NCBI RefSeq assembly: GCF_900100455.1
Contig: NZ_FNCV01000003.1
Span: 248,001-312,000 of the forward strand
Source of the DNA: Roseospirillum parvum
Lineage (GTDB): Bacteria; Pseudomonadota; Alphaproteobacteria; Rhodospirillales; Rhodospirillaceae
Length of the DNA stretch: 64,000 nucleotides
Reading direction: 5' to 3'
Positions 54,963-62,844 of the stretch are shown here, piece after piece; within the stretch, counting starts at the first letter, position 1, and the number at the start of each line of letters is the position of its first letter. A program made the position numbers and the translations under genes. Below the pieces are notes generated by a model. It was not told the origin of the DNA and made no database searches. It saw nothing but the letters and a program-made list of their open reading frames with translations.

Positions 54963-56690
54963 ATGTCCAATCCGTCCGTGTCGATTGCCCTGACCGGCAG
55001 CGGCGGCGCCGGGGTGATGACCGCCGGCCAGATGCTGCTCACCGCCGCCGCCCGAGCCGGCTGCTATGGCCTGATGAGCCGCTCGCTGGGGCCGCAGATC
55101 CGGGGTGGCGAAAGTGCCGCCCTGCTGCGCCTGTCGACCGCCCCGGTCGATGGCCCGGACGACATCTTCGACCTGCTGCTGGCCTTCGACTGGGGCAACA
55201 TCGACCGCTTCGCCGCCGAGCTGCCGCTGAACGAAAACAGCGTGGTCATCTACGACCCCGGCCAGGGCCCGGTGCCCGAGGTGGTGCGCGAGCCGGGGCC
55301 GCGTCTGGTCCAGGTGCCGCTGAAGGAGATCGCCAAGGGCATCCCCGGCGGCCGCGAGAACATGGTCGGCCTGGGCCTGATCACCACCCTGATTGGCCTG
55401 GACGCCGCCTCGCTGCGTCAGGTGATCGAGGAGAGGCTGGGCCGCAAGGGAGCCGAGGCGGTCGACACCTCGTGGCAGGCGGTGGAAGCCGGCGCCGAGG
55501 CCGCCACCGTCGACGGCCTGCCCCGGCTCGACCAGGCCAGCCCCGCCGCCCCGGGCAGCCGCTGGCAGATTTCCGGCAACGATGCGGTCGGCCTGGGCGC
55601 GCTGCGCGGCGGCGTGCGTTTCGTCGCCGCCTATCCGATCACCCCGGCCACCGAGATCCTGGAATGGATGGCCGTCAACCTGCCCAAGGTGGGCGGCGCC
55701 CTGGTCCAGTGCGAGGACGAGTTGGCCTCGGTGTGCATGGCGCTGGGCGGCAGCTACGCCGGCGTGCCCTCGATGACCGCCACCGCCGGCCCCGGTCTGG
55801 CCTTGATGACCGAGGCCATCGGCCTCGGCGTGGCCAGCGAAACCCCGGTGGTGATCGCCAACGTCATGCGTGGCGGCCCCTCGACCGGCATTCCCACCAA
55901 GTCGGAACAGTCCGACCTCAACATCGCCTGTTACGGCCTGCACGGCGACGCGCCGCACATCGTCACCGCGCCGACCTCGATCGCCGACTGTGTGTTCACC
56001 GCCCAGTGGACGGTCTATCTGGCCGAGGCCCTGCAATGTCCGGCCATCCTGCTCTCCGACCAGGCCATGGGTCAGGCCCAGGCGGTGATCGAGAAGCCCG
56101 CCGAGGTGGCCTTCATCGGGCGGCGCAAGGTGGCCCGTCCGGCCGATCTGGAGAACTACCAGCGCTATCGCATCACCGCCGATGGCATCTCGCCGGTCGC
56201 CCTGCCCGGCATGCCCGGCGGCCAGCACACCGCCGACGGACTGGAACACGCCCCTTCCGGCACCCCTTCGACCCAGGCCGCCCACCACCAGGAACAGCTC
56301 GACAAGCGGCGCCGCAAGCTCGACAGGTTCGACTACGGCGACCACTGGGCGATCCGCGCCGGCGACCCCGAGGCCGAGCTGGCCCTGATCACCTTCGGCT
56401 CGCTGACCGGGGCTGCCCGCGACGCGGTGACCCGTTGCGCGGAGGCCGGCCTGCCGGTGCGCCTGATCGCCCCGCGCCTGCTGCTGCCGGTCCAGGTCGA
56501 GCGTTTGGAGGCCGCCCTGGCCGGAGCGACCAAGCTGCTGATCGTGGAACAGAACCACGAAGCCCAGTTGCGCCACCTGCTGGCCGGCCATATCCGCCTG
56601 CCGGCGGTGGTCGACAGCCTCAACCGGGCCGGCCCGCTGACCATCCGCCCCGGCGAGATCGTCAGCGCCCTGACCACCCTGGCCGCCTGA
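54963..56690 (+). CDS. korA: 2-oxoacid:ferredoxin oxidoreductase subunit alpha (gamma-alpha fusion)
   Basis: 575 residues. Residues about 1-190 form the gamma domain (ALTGSGGAGVMTAGQMLL, RSLGPQIRGGES), fused to the alpha pyrimidine-binding domain (VAAYPITPATEILEWMA, MTATAGPGLALMTEAIGLG, GGPSTGIPTKSEQSDL). With KorB it oxidises 2-oxoglutarate (or another 2-oxoacid) with CoA, reducing ferredoxin; some run in reverse for CO2 fixation. Substrate not proven by sequence. 40 bases to korB. Confidence 0.93.
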   Translation: MSNPSVSIALTGSGGAGVMTAGQMLLTAAARAGCYGLMSRSLGPQIRGGESAALLRLSTAPVDGPDDIFDLLLAFDWGNIDRFAAELPLNENSVVIYDPGQGPVPEVVREPGPRLVQVPLKEIAKGIPGGRENMVGLGLITTLIGLDAASLRQVIEERLGRKGAEAVDTSWQAVEAGAEAATVDGLPRLDQASPAAPGSRWQISGNDAVGLGALRGGVRFVAAYPITPATEILEWMAVNLPKVGGALVQCEDELASVCMALGGSYAGVPSMTATAGPGLALMTEAIGLGVASETPVVIANVMRGGPSTGIPTKSEQSDLNIACYGLHGDAPHIVTAPTSIADCVFTAQWTVYLAEALQCPAILLSDQAMGQAQAVIEKPAEVAFIGRRKVARPADLENYQRYRITADGISPVALPGMPGGQHTADGLEHAPSGTPSTQAAHHQEQLDKRRRKLDRFDYGDHWAIRAGDPEAELALITFGSLTGAARDAVTRCAEAGLPVRLIAPRLLLPVQVERLEAALAGATKLLIVEQNHEAQLRHLLAGHIRLPAVVDSLNRAGPLTIRPGEIVSALTTLAA

Positions 56691-56730
56691 GCCCCGTCCC
56701 CTCCCGAGCAGAGCCGAGACAGAGCCGACC

Positions 56731-57585
56731 ATGAGCGCCATCGACGCCGACACCGCCGCCCCCGTCCTCAAGGCCAGCGACTACAAGTCCGACGTCAAAC
56801 CCGTGTGGTGCCCGGGCTGTGGCGACTTCTCGGTCCTTTCCGCCATCACCAAGGCGCTGGCCGAGCTGGGCATTCCGCCGCACGAGGCGGTGGTTGCCTC
56901 GGGCATCGGCTGCTCGTCGCGCATTCCGGCCTACACCACGGTCTATGGCTTCCATTCCGTGCACGGCCGGGCGCTGCCGGTGGCCTCGGGCATCAAGCTG
57001 GCCCGGCCCGAGCTGACCGTCCTCGCCGCCGGCGGCGACGGCGACGGGTTCTCCATCGGCGGCAACCACTTCATCCACGCCTGCCGGCGCAACGTCGACA
57101 TGACCTACATCGTCATGGACAACGCCGTCTACGGGATGACCAAGGGCCAGGCCAGCCCGACCACCGAGCCCGACTGGACGGCCAGCAAGCTGACCCCGGA
57201 CGGCCCCGGCATCAGCGCCTTCCAGCCGCTGGAAATGGCCCTGTCGGCGGGCGCCCAGTTCATCGCCCGGGGCTTCACGGCCAATCCCAACACCCTGGCC
57301 CACCTGATCTGTCAGGCCATCCGCCATCCCGGCTTCTCGCTGGTCCAGGTGCTCAGCCCGTGCATCACCTACCGGCCCGAACAGCGCGCGTACAAGAACC
57401 GGGTGCACCAGCACTTCGGCCATCCCGAGCCGGCCACCGACCGCCGCGAGGCCTTTGCCCGCCTGATGGACGACGATGGCTTTTCCCTCGGCGTGCTCTA
57501 CAAGGGGTCGCAGCCGGTCTATCAGCCCGCCCCGGCGCCCAGCGCCACGCCCGAGGAAGTGGCGGCCCAGTTCGCCATCTGCTGA
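56731..57585 (+). CDS. korB: 2-oxoacid:ferredoxin oxidoreductase subunit beta
   Basis: 284 residues, thiamine-diphosphate subunit. CPGCGDFSVL near residue 30, GIGCSSRIP, then the ThDP motif GGDGDGFSIGGNHFIHA..MDNAVYGMTKGQ. It has no ferredoxin domain of its own, consistent with use of a separate ferredoxin. Ends QPVYQPAPAPSATPEE. Partner of korA. Confidence 0.95.
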   Translation: MSAIDADTAAPVLKASDYKSDVKPVWCPGCGDFSVLSAITKALAELGIPPHEAVVASGIGCSSRIPAYTTVYGFHSVHGRALPVASGIKLARPELTVLAAGGDGDGFSIGGNHFIHACRRNVDMTYIVMDNAVYGMTKGQASPTTEPDWTASKLTPDGPGISAFQPLEMALSAGAQFIARGFTANPNTLAHLICQAIRHPGFSLVQVLSPCITYRPEQRAYKNRVHQHFGHPEPATDRREAFARLMDDDGFSLGVLYKGSQPVYQPAPAPSATPEEVAAQFAIC

Positions 57586-57671
57586 GCTCCCTGCCCGCCC
57601 CTTGGCCCGACGCCCGCCGGGTCGGCCTCACGCCCCCCTGTATCCACGCAGCCCATGGAGGAGACGGCCCC

Positions 57672-58175
57672 ATGGATACCCTGGGAGAGTTCCTGGTCCA
57701 CGCCATCACCCTGGAGGACGAGTCGGCACAGCGCTTCGACGAGTTGGCCGACGTGATGGAGGTCCACCACAACAGCGAGGTGGCCGGCCTGTTCCAGCGC
57801 ATGGCCCACTACTCCCGCCTTCACCTGGCCGACATCAAGCGGCAGGCCGAGGGCAAGGAGTTGCCCCACATCCCCCCCTGGGAGCTGAAGTGGCCGGATG
57901 ACGAGGCCCCGGAAACGGTGGCCCACGAGGAAGGCCACTACCTGATGACGGCCTACCACGCCCTGCGCGCCGCCCTGCGCAGCGAGCGCACCGGCCACGC
58001 CTTCTATGCCGGCGTGGCGCGGGATACCCAGGACCCGGAAATCCGCAAGCTGGCCAGCGAGTTCGCGGCCGAGGAAGCCGAGCACATCGCGCTGCTCGAA
58101 CAATGGCTGCTGAAGTACCCGCCGCCCCGCGAGGGTTGGGACGAGGACCTTGACCCGCCTGCGGTAGTGGATTAA
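57672..58175 (+). CDS. Ferritin-like (rubrerythrin-type) protein
   Basis: 167 residues from ATG 57672 with GGAGGAGAC before it. A four-helix bundle with likely iron ligands in [24 protein letters not shown] and [12 protein letters not shown]. There is no rubredoxin domain. In operon with korAB (86 bases) it may protect or supply iron for the oxygen-sensitive oxidoreductase (inference). Confidence 0.8.
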   Translation: MDTLGEFLVHAITLEDESAQRFDELADVMEVHHNSEVAGLFQRMAHYSRLHLADIKRQAEGKELPHIPPWELKWPDDEAPETVAHEEGHYLMTAYHALRAALRSERTGHAFYAGVARDTQDPEIRKLASEFAAEEAEHIALLEQWLLKYPPPREGWDEDLDPPAVVD

Positions 58176-58219
58176 TCGAGGTTGGCAATCCCCTGATATA
58201 TTTTGGAGTTCAACCGTTC

Positions 58220-59410
58220 ATGAGCCGCGTCGCGTTCGACTGGGAAGACCCCCTGCTGCTGCGTGAGGAACTGTCCGACGAGGAGCGCCTGATCCTCGAC
58301 AGTGCCCGCGCCTATTGCGCCGACAAGCTGATGCCCCGGGTGCTGTCGGCCCATCGCGAAGAACGTTTCGATCGCGAAATCATGAGCGAGATGGGCGAGA
58401 TGGGCTTCCTCGGCCCGACCCTGCCCGAAACCTATGGCGGGACCGGGGTGAGCCACGTCGCCTATGGCCTGATCGCCCGCGAGATCGAGCGGGTCGATTC
58501 GGGCTACCGCTCGGCGATGAGCGTGCAAAGCTCGCTGGTCATGCACCCCATCCACGCCTACGGCAGCGAGGAGCAGCGCCAGAAGTACCTGCCCAAGCTG
58601 GCCACCGGCGAATGGGTCGGCTGCTTCGGCCTGACCGAACCCGACCACGGCTCCGACCCCGGCGGCATGAAAACCCGCGCCGAGGCCATCGATGGCGGCT
58701 ATCGCCTGAACGGCCAGAAGATGTGGATCACCAACAGCCCGATCGCCGATCTGGCGGTGGTGTGGGCCAAGTCGGCGGCCCATGACGGGCGCATCCGCGG
58801 CTTCATCGTCGAGCGCGGCATGGCCGGCTTCTCGACCCCCAAGATCGAGGGCAAGTTCTCGCTCAGGGCTTCGATCACCGGCGAGATCGTACTGGATGAC
58901 GTGGAAGTGCCCGAAGCCAACCTGCTGCCCGAGGGCAGCGGCCTCGGCGGGCCCTTCGGCTGCCTCAACAAGGCGCGCTACGGCATCGCCTGGGGGGCCC
59001 TGGGCGCCGCCGAGTTCTGCTGGCACGCCGCCCGCACCTATACCCTGGATCGCAGCCAGTTCGGCCGGCCGCTGGCCGCCAACCAGCTGATCCAGAAGAA
59101 GCTGGCCGACATGCAGACGGAAATCACCCTGGGGCTGGCCGGGGTGCTGCGCCTGGGCCGGCTGATCGACGCCGGCCAGGGCGCGCCGGAAGCGATCAGC
59201 CTGATGAAGCGCAACAACTGCGGCAAGGCGCTGGACGTGGCCCGGATGGCCCGGGACATGCACGGCGGCAACGGCATCAGCGACGAATTCCACGTCATCC
59301 GCCACCTGATGAACCTGGAGACGGTGAACACCTACGAGGGCACCCACGACATCCACGCCCTGATCCTGGGCCGCGCCCAGACCGGCCTGCAGGCCTTCAC
59401 CGGGGCCTGA
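58220..59410 (+). CDS. gcdH: Glutaryl-CoA dehydrogenase
   Basis: 396 residues, acyl-CoA dehydrogenase family. FAD-linked oxidative decarboxylation of glutaryl-CoA to crotonyl-CoA in lysine, tryptophan and benzoate breakdown. Segments [53 protein letters not shown] and catalytic Glu in [12 protein letters not shown] fit GcdH rather than other members. Start follows GGAG. Last gene of the forward run. Confidence 0.93.
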   Translation: MSRVAFDWEDPLLLREELSDEERLILDSARAYCADKLMPRVLSAHREERFDREIMSEMGEMGFLGPTLPETYGGTGVSHVAYGLIAREIERVDSGYRSAMSVQSSLVMHPIHAYGSEEQRQKYLPKLATGEWVGCFGLTEPDHGSDPGGMKTRAEAIDGGYRLNGQKMWITNSPIADLAVVWAKSAAHDGRIRGFIVERGMAGFSTPKIEGKFSLRASITGEIVLDDVEVPEANLLPEGSGLGGPFGCLNKARYGIAWGALGAAEFCWHAARTYTLDRSQFGRPLAANQLIQKKLADMQTEITLGLAGVLRLGRLIDAGQGAPEAISLMKRNNCGKALDVARMARDMHGGNGISDEFHVIRHLMNLETVNTYEGTHDIHALILGRAQTGLQAFTGA

Positions 59411-59421
59411 GCACCGGCCCG

Positions 59422-59440
59422 CGATGAGTAGGACTCATCG
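59422..59440 (+). terminator. Hairpin after gcdH
   Basis: CGATGAGT-AGG-ACTCATCG, a perfect 8-bp stem 12 bases after the gcdH stop, without a T tract. A similar GATGAG hairpin stands after motB (59797-59813). Confidence 0.5.
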
Positions 59441-59512
59441 CGGCGTGGTCAAGCCCTTAGGGTCCGGGCGCCAAGTTGGGGGCTTTGCCCCTTCGGCCGC
59501 TCAGGCGGTTGA

Positions 59513-59568
59513 TTGGGGGCTTTGCCCCCAACCCCCCATCGGGGGACCGAGGCGGTCCCCCGAACCCC
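59513..59568 (+). repeat. Double-hairpin element, copy C
   Basis: Hairpin 1 TTGGGGGC-TTT-GCCCCCAA (59513-59531), linker CCCCCCAT, hairpin 2 arms CGGGGGACCG/CGGTCCCCCG (59540-59562), then AACCCC. Confidence 0.85.
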
Positions 59569-59693
59569 CTCCATTCATTAATTCATTCATTGATCGCCGA
59601 GCGAGCCGAACAGTCGGACGGATTTCCGCAGGCAGGCCACCAAAAACCAAGACGTGCTCCGCTCAGAGGCAACGATTGTTCACCAACGAATGG

Positions 59694-59748
59694 AGGGGTC
59701 CGGGGAAGCCCTGCTTCCCCGGTGGGGGTTTGGGGGCAAAGCCCCCAA
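59694..59748 (-). repeat. Double-hairpin element, copy D (inverted relative to C)
   Basis: Reverse strand: hairpin 1 TTGGGGGC-TTT-GCCCCCAA (59730-59748), linker ACCCCCA, hairpin 2 arms CCGGGGAAGC/GCTTCCCCGG (59700-59722), then ACCCCT. Confidence 0.85.
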
Positions 59749-59796
59749 CTTAATAACGCCCCAAACTTGGCGCCCGGACCCTGATACGGACCTTTG

Positions 59797-59813
59797 GATG
59801 AGTTTCTCTCATC
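59797..59813 (-). terminator. Hairpin after motB
   Basis: GATGAG-TTTCT-CTCATC, a 6-bp stem 11 bases past the motB stop on the reverse strand. Confidence 0.4.
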
Positions 59814-59824
59814 GCCGGTTGGTA

Positions 59825-60511
59825 TCAATAGGTCAGGGCCGGCGACACCCGGACCACCACCCGGCGGTTGATTTCCTGGTTGTTGGGCAGGGGCTCGCCG
59901 AAGGGATCTCGGTTGGGCACCTTGGGCGCCACGTCGGCCAACCCGATGGCGCTCATGCGCGGCGTGTAGATGCCCTGGTCGGCGAAGAAACGGACCACCG
60001 AGGAGGCCCGGGCCGACGACAGCTCCCAGTTCGAGGGATACTTCTCGGTGCTGATCGGGGTGTCGTCGGTGTGGCCCTGGACCTCGATCTGGAAACCCAC
60101 GTAGCGTTCGCCCATCAGGGTGGCGGCGACCCGGGTCAGAATGGGCAGGGCGGCCGGGTTCAACTCGGCCGACCCGGGGGCGAAAAAGGCGGTGGAGGCG
60201 AACTCGATGGTGATGCCCCGGCTGTCCTCGCCCAGACCGACCACGTCCTCCACCTGCATGGTCTCGATGGTATCGGCCAGTTCCTTCTTCAGGGTCTCGA
60301 TGGGACGTTCCCTGGCCTCGGCGCCCAGCCCCTCGGCCAGCCCCGCCTGGACCTGCTCGAACAGCACCAGATCGACCTTGGAAATGGAGGCCAGAAGAAC
60401 GAAGAAGGCGAGCAGCAGGGTCACCATGTCGCCATAGGTGATCATCCAGTCCTCGGCCCCTTCGTCGTTCCGACGCCGCGAGGTGAACTTGCCGTCTTTC
60501 TGATGGAACAT
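59825..60511 (-). CDS. motB: Flagellar motor protein MotB
   Basis: 228 residues. The single membrane segment has the ion-binding Asp in WMITYGDMVTLLLAFFVLL (near residue 28), then a plug and a C-terminal OmpA-like peptidoglycan-binding domain (IEVQGHTDDTPIS, NWELSSARASSVVRFF, GEPLPNNQEINRRVVVRV). Stator subunit that anchors MotA to the cell wall. Ends in the convergent gap with gcdH. Confidence 0.94.
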   Translation of the reverse strand: MFHQKDGKFTSRRRNDEGAEDWMITYGDMVTLLLAFFVLLASISKVDLVLFEQVQAGLAEGLGAEARERPIETLKKELADTIETMQVEDVVGLGEDSRGITIEFASTAFFAPGSAELNPAALPILTRVAATLMGERYVGFQIEVQGHTDDTPISTEKYPSNWELSSARASSVVRFFADQGIYTPRMSAIGLADVAPKVPNRDPFGEPLPNNQEINRRVVVRVSPALTY

Positions 60512-60545
60512 GCATCCCCCCTGCCCGGGGTCTGACCGCCAGGGG

Positions 60546-61349
60546 TCAGCCCGGCCGGCGCTTCATCTTGTCGATGTTGAAGTGGACCGAGGGATCAAGA
60601 TAGCTGTTCATGCGGTCCTGGATGTAGCGTGGCGACTTGCGCTCGGCCAACAGGGCCAGCCCCTCGGCCAGCAGGTAGTTGCGAAAGCGCACGATTTCCT
60701 CGCGCTGCTGGACCTTGCTCGCCGCCGGCAACAGCACCAGACGCGACAGCAGCACGCCATACAGCGTGGTCACCAGGGCCACCGCCATGCCCGGCCCCAG
60801 CATGGCGGGATCCTCGCCCATGTTGTCGAGCATGATGATCAACCCGACCAGGGTGCCGATCATGCCGAAGGCCGGCGCCGTGCTGCCCATGTTGCGCAAA
60901 ATGTCGGCCTGCACGGTGTTGCGGCCGTAGTTGCTTTCGATGGTGTTGGCCATGATCTCGCGCACTTCCTGGCCGGTGTAGCCAGAGGTCACCAGATCCA
61001 CCCCGAAGCCCAGGAAACGGTCGTGCCGACGCACCTTGCCGGCATCGGTTTCCAGGCCCGGCAGGCCGTTCTTCTGGATGATGTAGCCCCAGCGGATGAC
61101 CCGGCCCACCTCGTTGGTCAGGATGGCCCGGGTGACCTCGGTGGTGAAGAGGATCGACAGCAGCCCCCGGAAGGCCTGCACCACATAGCGCGCCTCGAAG
61201 GAGACGAAGGCCGCCGCGAAAGTGCCACCGGCGACCATGATGAAGCTTGGCCCATCCAGGAAAACCAGGATGTTGTCGGTTTTGAGGACCACCGCGCTGA
61301 CGAACAGCCCGAAACCGATGATCACTCCCAGAATGGTGGCAAAGGACAT
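60546..61349 (-). CDS. motA: Flagellar motor protein MotA
   Basis: 267 residues, four membrane segments: TILGVIIGFGLFVSAVVL, PSFIMVAGGTFAAAF and two later (GSTAPAFGMIGTLVGLIIML, MAVALVTTLYGVLLSRLVLL). The Pro-rich MGSTAPAFGMIGT loop holds the conserved Pro near the ion path. The length and C-terminal RYIQDRMNSYL match the PomA/MotP-like short group; proton versus sodium cannot be settled. 34 bases upstream of motB. Confidence 0.94.
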   Translation of the reverse strand: MSFATILGVIIGFGLFVSAVVLKTDNILVFLDGPSFIMVAGGTFAAAFVSFEARYVVQAFRGLLSILFTTEVTRAILTNEVGRVIRWGYIIQKNGLPGLETDAGKVRRHDRFLGFGVDLVTSGYTGQEVREIMANTIESNYGRNTVQADILRNMGSTAPAFGMIGTLVGLIIMLDNMGEDPAMLGPGMAVALVTTLYGVLLSRLVLLPAASKVQQREEIVRFRNYLLAEGLALLAERKSPRYIQDRMNSYLDPSVHFNIDKMKRRPG

Positions 61350-61524
61350 CGGCTGGCGCCCTGATCAACCCCTCCGGCGGCGGTCCGACCCCTGGCCTTC
61401 CGGGTCTGCTGTTCCACCAACCGGCCCCAAATGTTGCGGCCATTGTCACAAGATACACGTTTCAGGCCAGAAGCCAAGGCGCACCAAGGGATTGTCGGGG
61501 CAAACCCGGGCTTTGCCCAAGGGC

Positions 61525-62844
61525 TCAGCGCTCGCGGAAGGCCTCGTGGCGCAGCTTCAGCACCGGGCGGATCAGGTAGTCGAGCACGGTGCGGGTGCCG
61601 GTGTGGATATCCACCGTGGCCTGCATCCCCGGCGAGATGGGCAGGTCGCCCGGTCCATCGCCCAGCCAGGTGCGGTCGGTGGCGACCACCACCCGGAAGA
61701 AGGGGGCCTGCCCCTCCGGCGTGGTGGAATCCGGGGCGACATGGATCACCTCCCCCTCCAGGCCGCCATAACGGGCGAAATCGTAGGTGGAGACCTTCAC
61801 CGTCGCCGGCTGGCCCTCGCGCACATAGCCGCGGTCGACCGGCGACAGCCGGGCCTCGACCACCAGTCGGTCGCGCGACGGCACGATGTCCATGATCGGC
61901 GCCCCGGGGCTGACCACGCCACCGATGGTGAAAAAGCGCAGGTTCTTGACCACGCCGGTGATCGGGCTTTCGATCACCGTGCGCCGCGCCTGATCGGAGG
62001 CCAGCTTGAGCATCTCGCGGTGGCGGGCGATGTCGGCTTCCACCTCGCCGGCGTTTTCCAGGGCCTCGCGCCGGAAGGCCTGGCGGGTCTCGGTGATGCG
62101 CTGGCTGATCTCCGACAGCGCGGCGCGGGCCCGGGCCAGCGCTTCGCCCTGGCTTTCCAGCTCGCCGCGCAGGCTTTCCACCTCGCCTTCCAGGCGAACG
62201 TGTTCCATGCGCGCCGTCAACCCCTCGGCCAGCAGGTCGGCCGACATGGCCAGACGCTCCTCGGCCAGGTCCAGTTCGCGGGCCAGCGAGGCGCGGCGCG
62301 AGGTGATTTCGGCGATGTCGGCCTGACGCTGACGCTGCTGGTCGGCCAACACGCCGAGGGTCGAGATCAGCTCCTGCTGGCGGGCCCGGTAGGTGCTCTG
62401 TTCCGAGGCCAGCAAGGCCGGGCGGCGCTCGGCCGGACCCGGCGGGAACTCGGGCGGAAGCTCGGGCGGCCGACCCTCGGCCTCGGCGGCGAGGCGGGCC
62501 CGGGTCAGCAGCAGGCCGTCCAGGCGGACTTCCATCTCCTCCTTGTTCATGGCGGTCACCGCCAGATCGAGCCGGACCAGCGGCGTGCCCGGGCTGACCC
62601 GGTCGCCCTCGCGGACCATCAGCTCGGCGATGATGCCACCTTCCAGGTGCTGGATGGTCTTCACCCGGCCCTGCGGCACCACTTCGCCGGTGGCCACCGC
62701 CACCTCGTCCAGCTCGGCCACCGAGGCCCAGGCGACCAGCCCGGCGAGCAGGGCCATGACCAGCCAGCCGAGGGGTCGCCAGCCGGGCAGGCGATGGCGG
62801 GCCAGAACCCGGGCCAGCGGGCTGTCGGGCGGAGGGTGGCTCAT
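61525..62844 (-). CDS. Type I secretion membrane fusion protein (HlyD family)
   Basis: 439 residues. One N-terminal membrane segment (PLGWLVMALLAGLVAWASV), a lipoyl-like strand GRVKTIQHLEGGIIAELMV, long coiled coils (about 110-290) and a beta-barrel end (SPITGVVKNLRFFTIGGVVSPG, ATVKVSTYDFARYGG). It bridges the inner-membrane ABC protein with an outer-membrane TolC-like channel. Overlaps the ATPase gene by four bases. No TolC or substrate gene is in the window. Confidence 0.92.
   Translation of the reverse strand: MSHPPPDSPLARVLARHRLPGWRPLGWLVMALLAGLVAWASVAELDEVAVATGEVVPQGRVKTIQHLEGGIIAELMVREGDRVSPGTPLVRLDLAVTAMNKEEMEVRLDGLLLTRARLAAEAEGRPPELPPEFPPGPAERRPALLASEQSTYRARQQELISTLGVLADQQRQRQADIAEITSRRASLARELDLAEERLAMSADLLAEGLTARMEHVRLEGEVESLRGELESQGEALARARAALSEISQRITETRQAFRREALENAGEVEADIARHREMLKLASDQARRTVIESPITGVVKNLRFFTIGGVVSPGAPIMDIVPSRDRLVVEARLSPVDRGYVREGQPATVKVSTYDFARYGGLEGEVIHVAPDSTTPEGQAPFFRVVVATDRTWLGDGPGDLPISPGMQATVDIHTGTRTVLDYLIRPVLKLRHEAFRER

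Larger units (their letters stand above)
59460..59781. repeat. Structured intergenic element bounded by 18-bp inverted repeats
   Basis: GGGTCCGGGCGCCAAGTT at 59460-59477 is exactly inverted at 59764-59781. Inside are a truncated hairpin (59478-59492), double-hairpin copies C and D facing each other, and a 120-base core with ATTCATTAATTCATTCATT-type repeats and no gene. Resembles a MITE or BIME-like element; no transposase. Confidence 0.75.

Noticed and set aside
59460-59781. Insertion sequence
   Set aside because: Inverted ends exist but the interior has no transposase or any gene; called a structured repeat instead.
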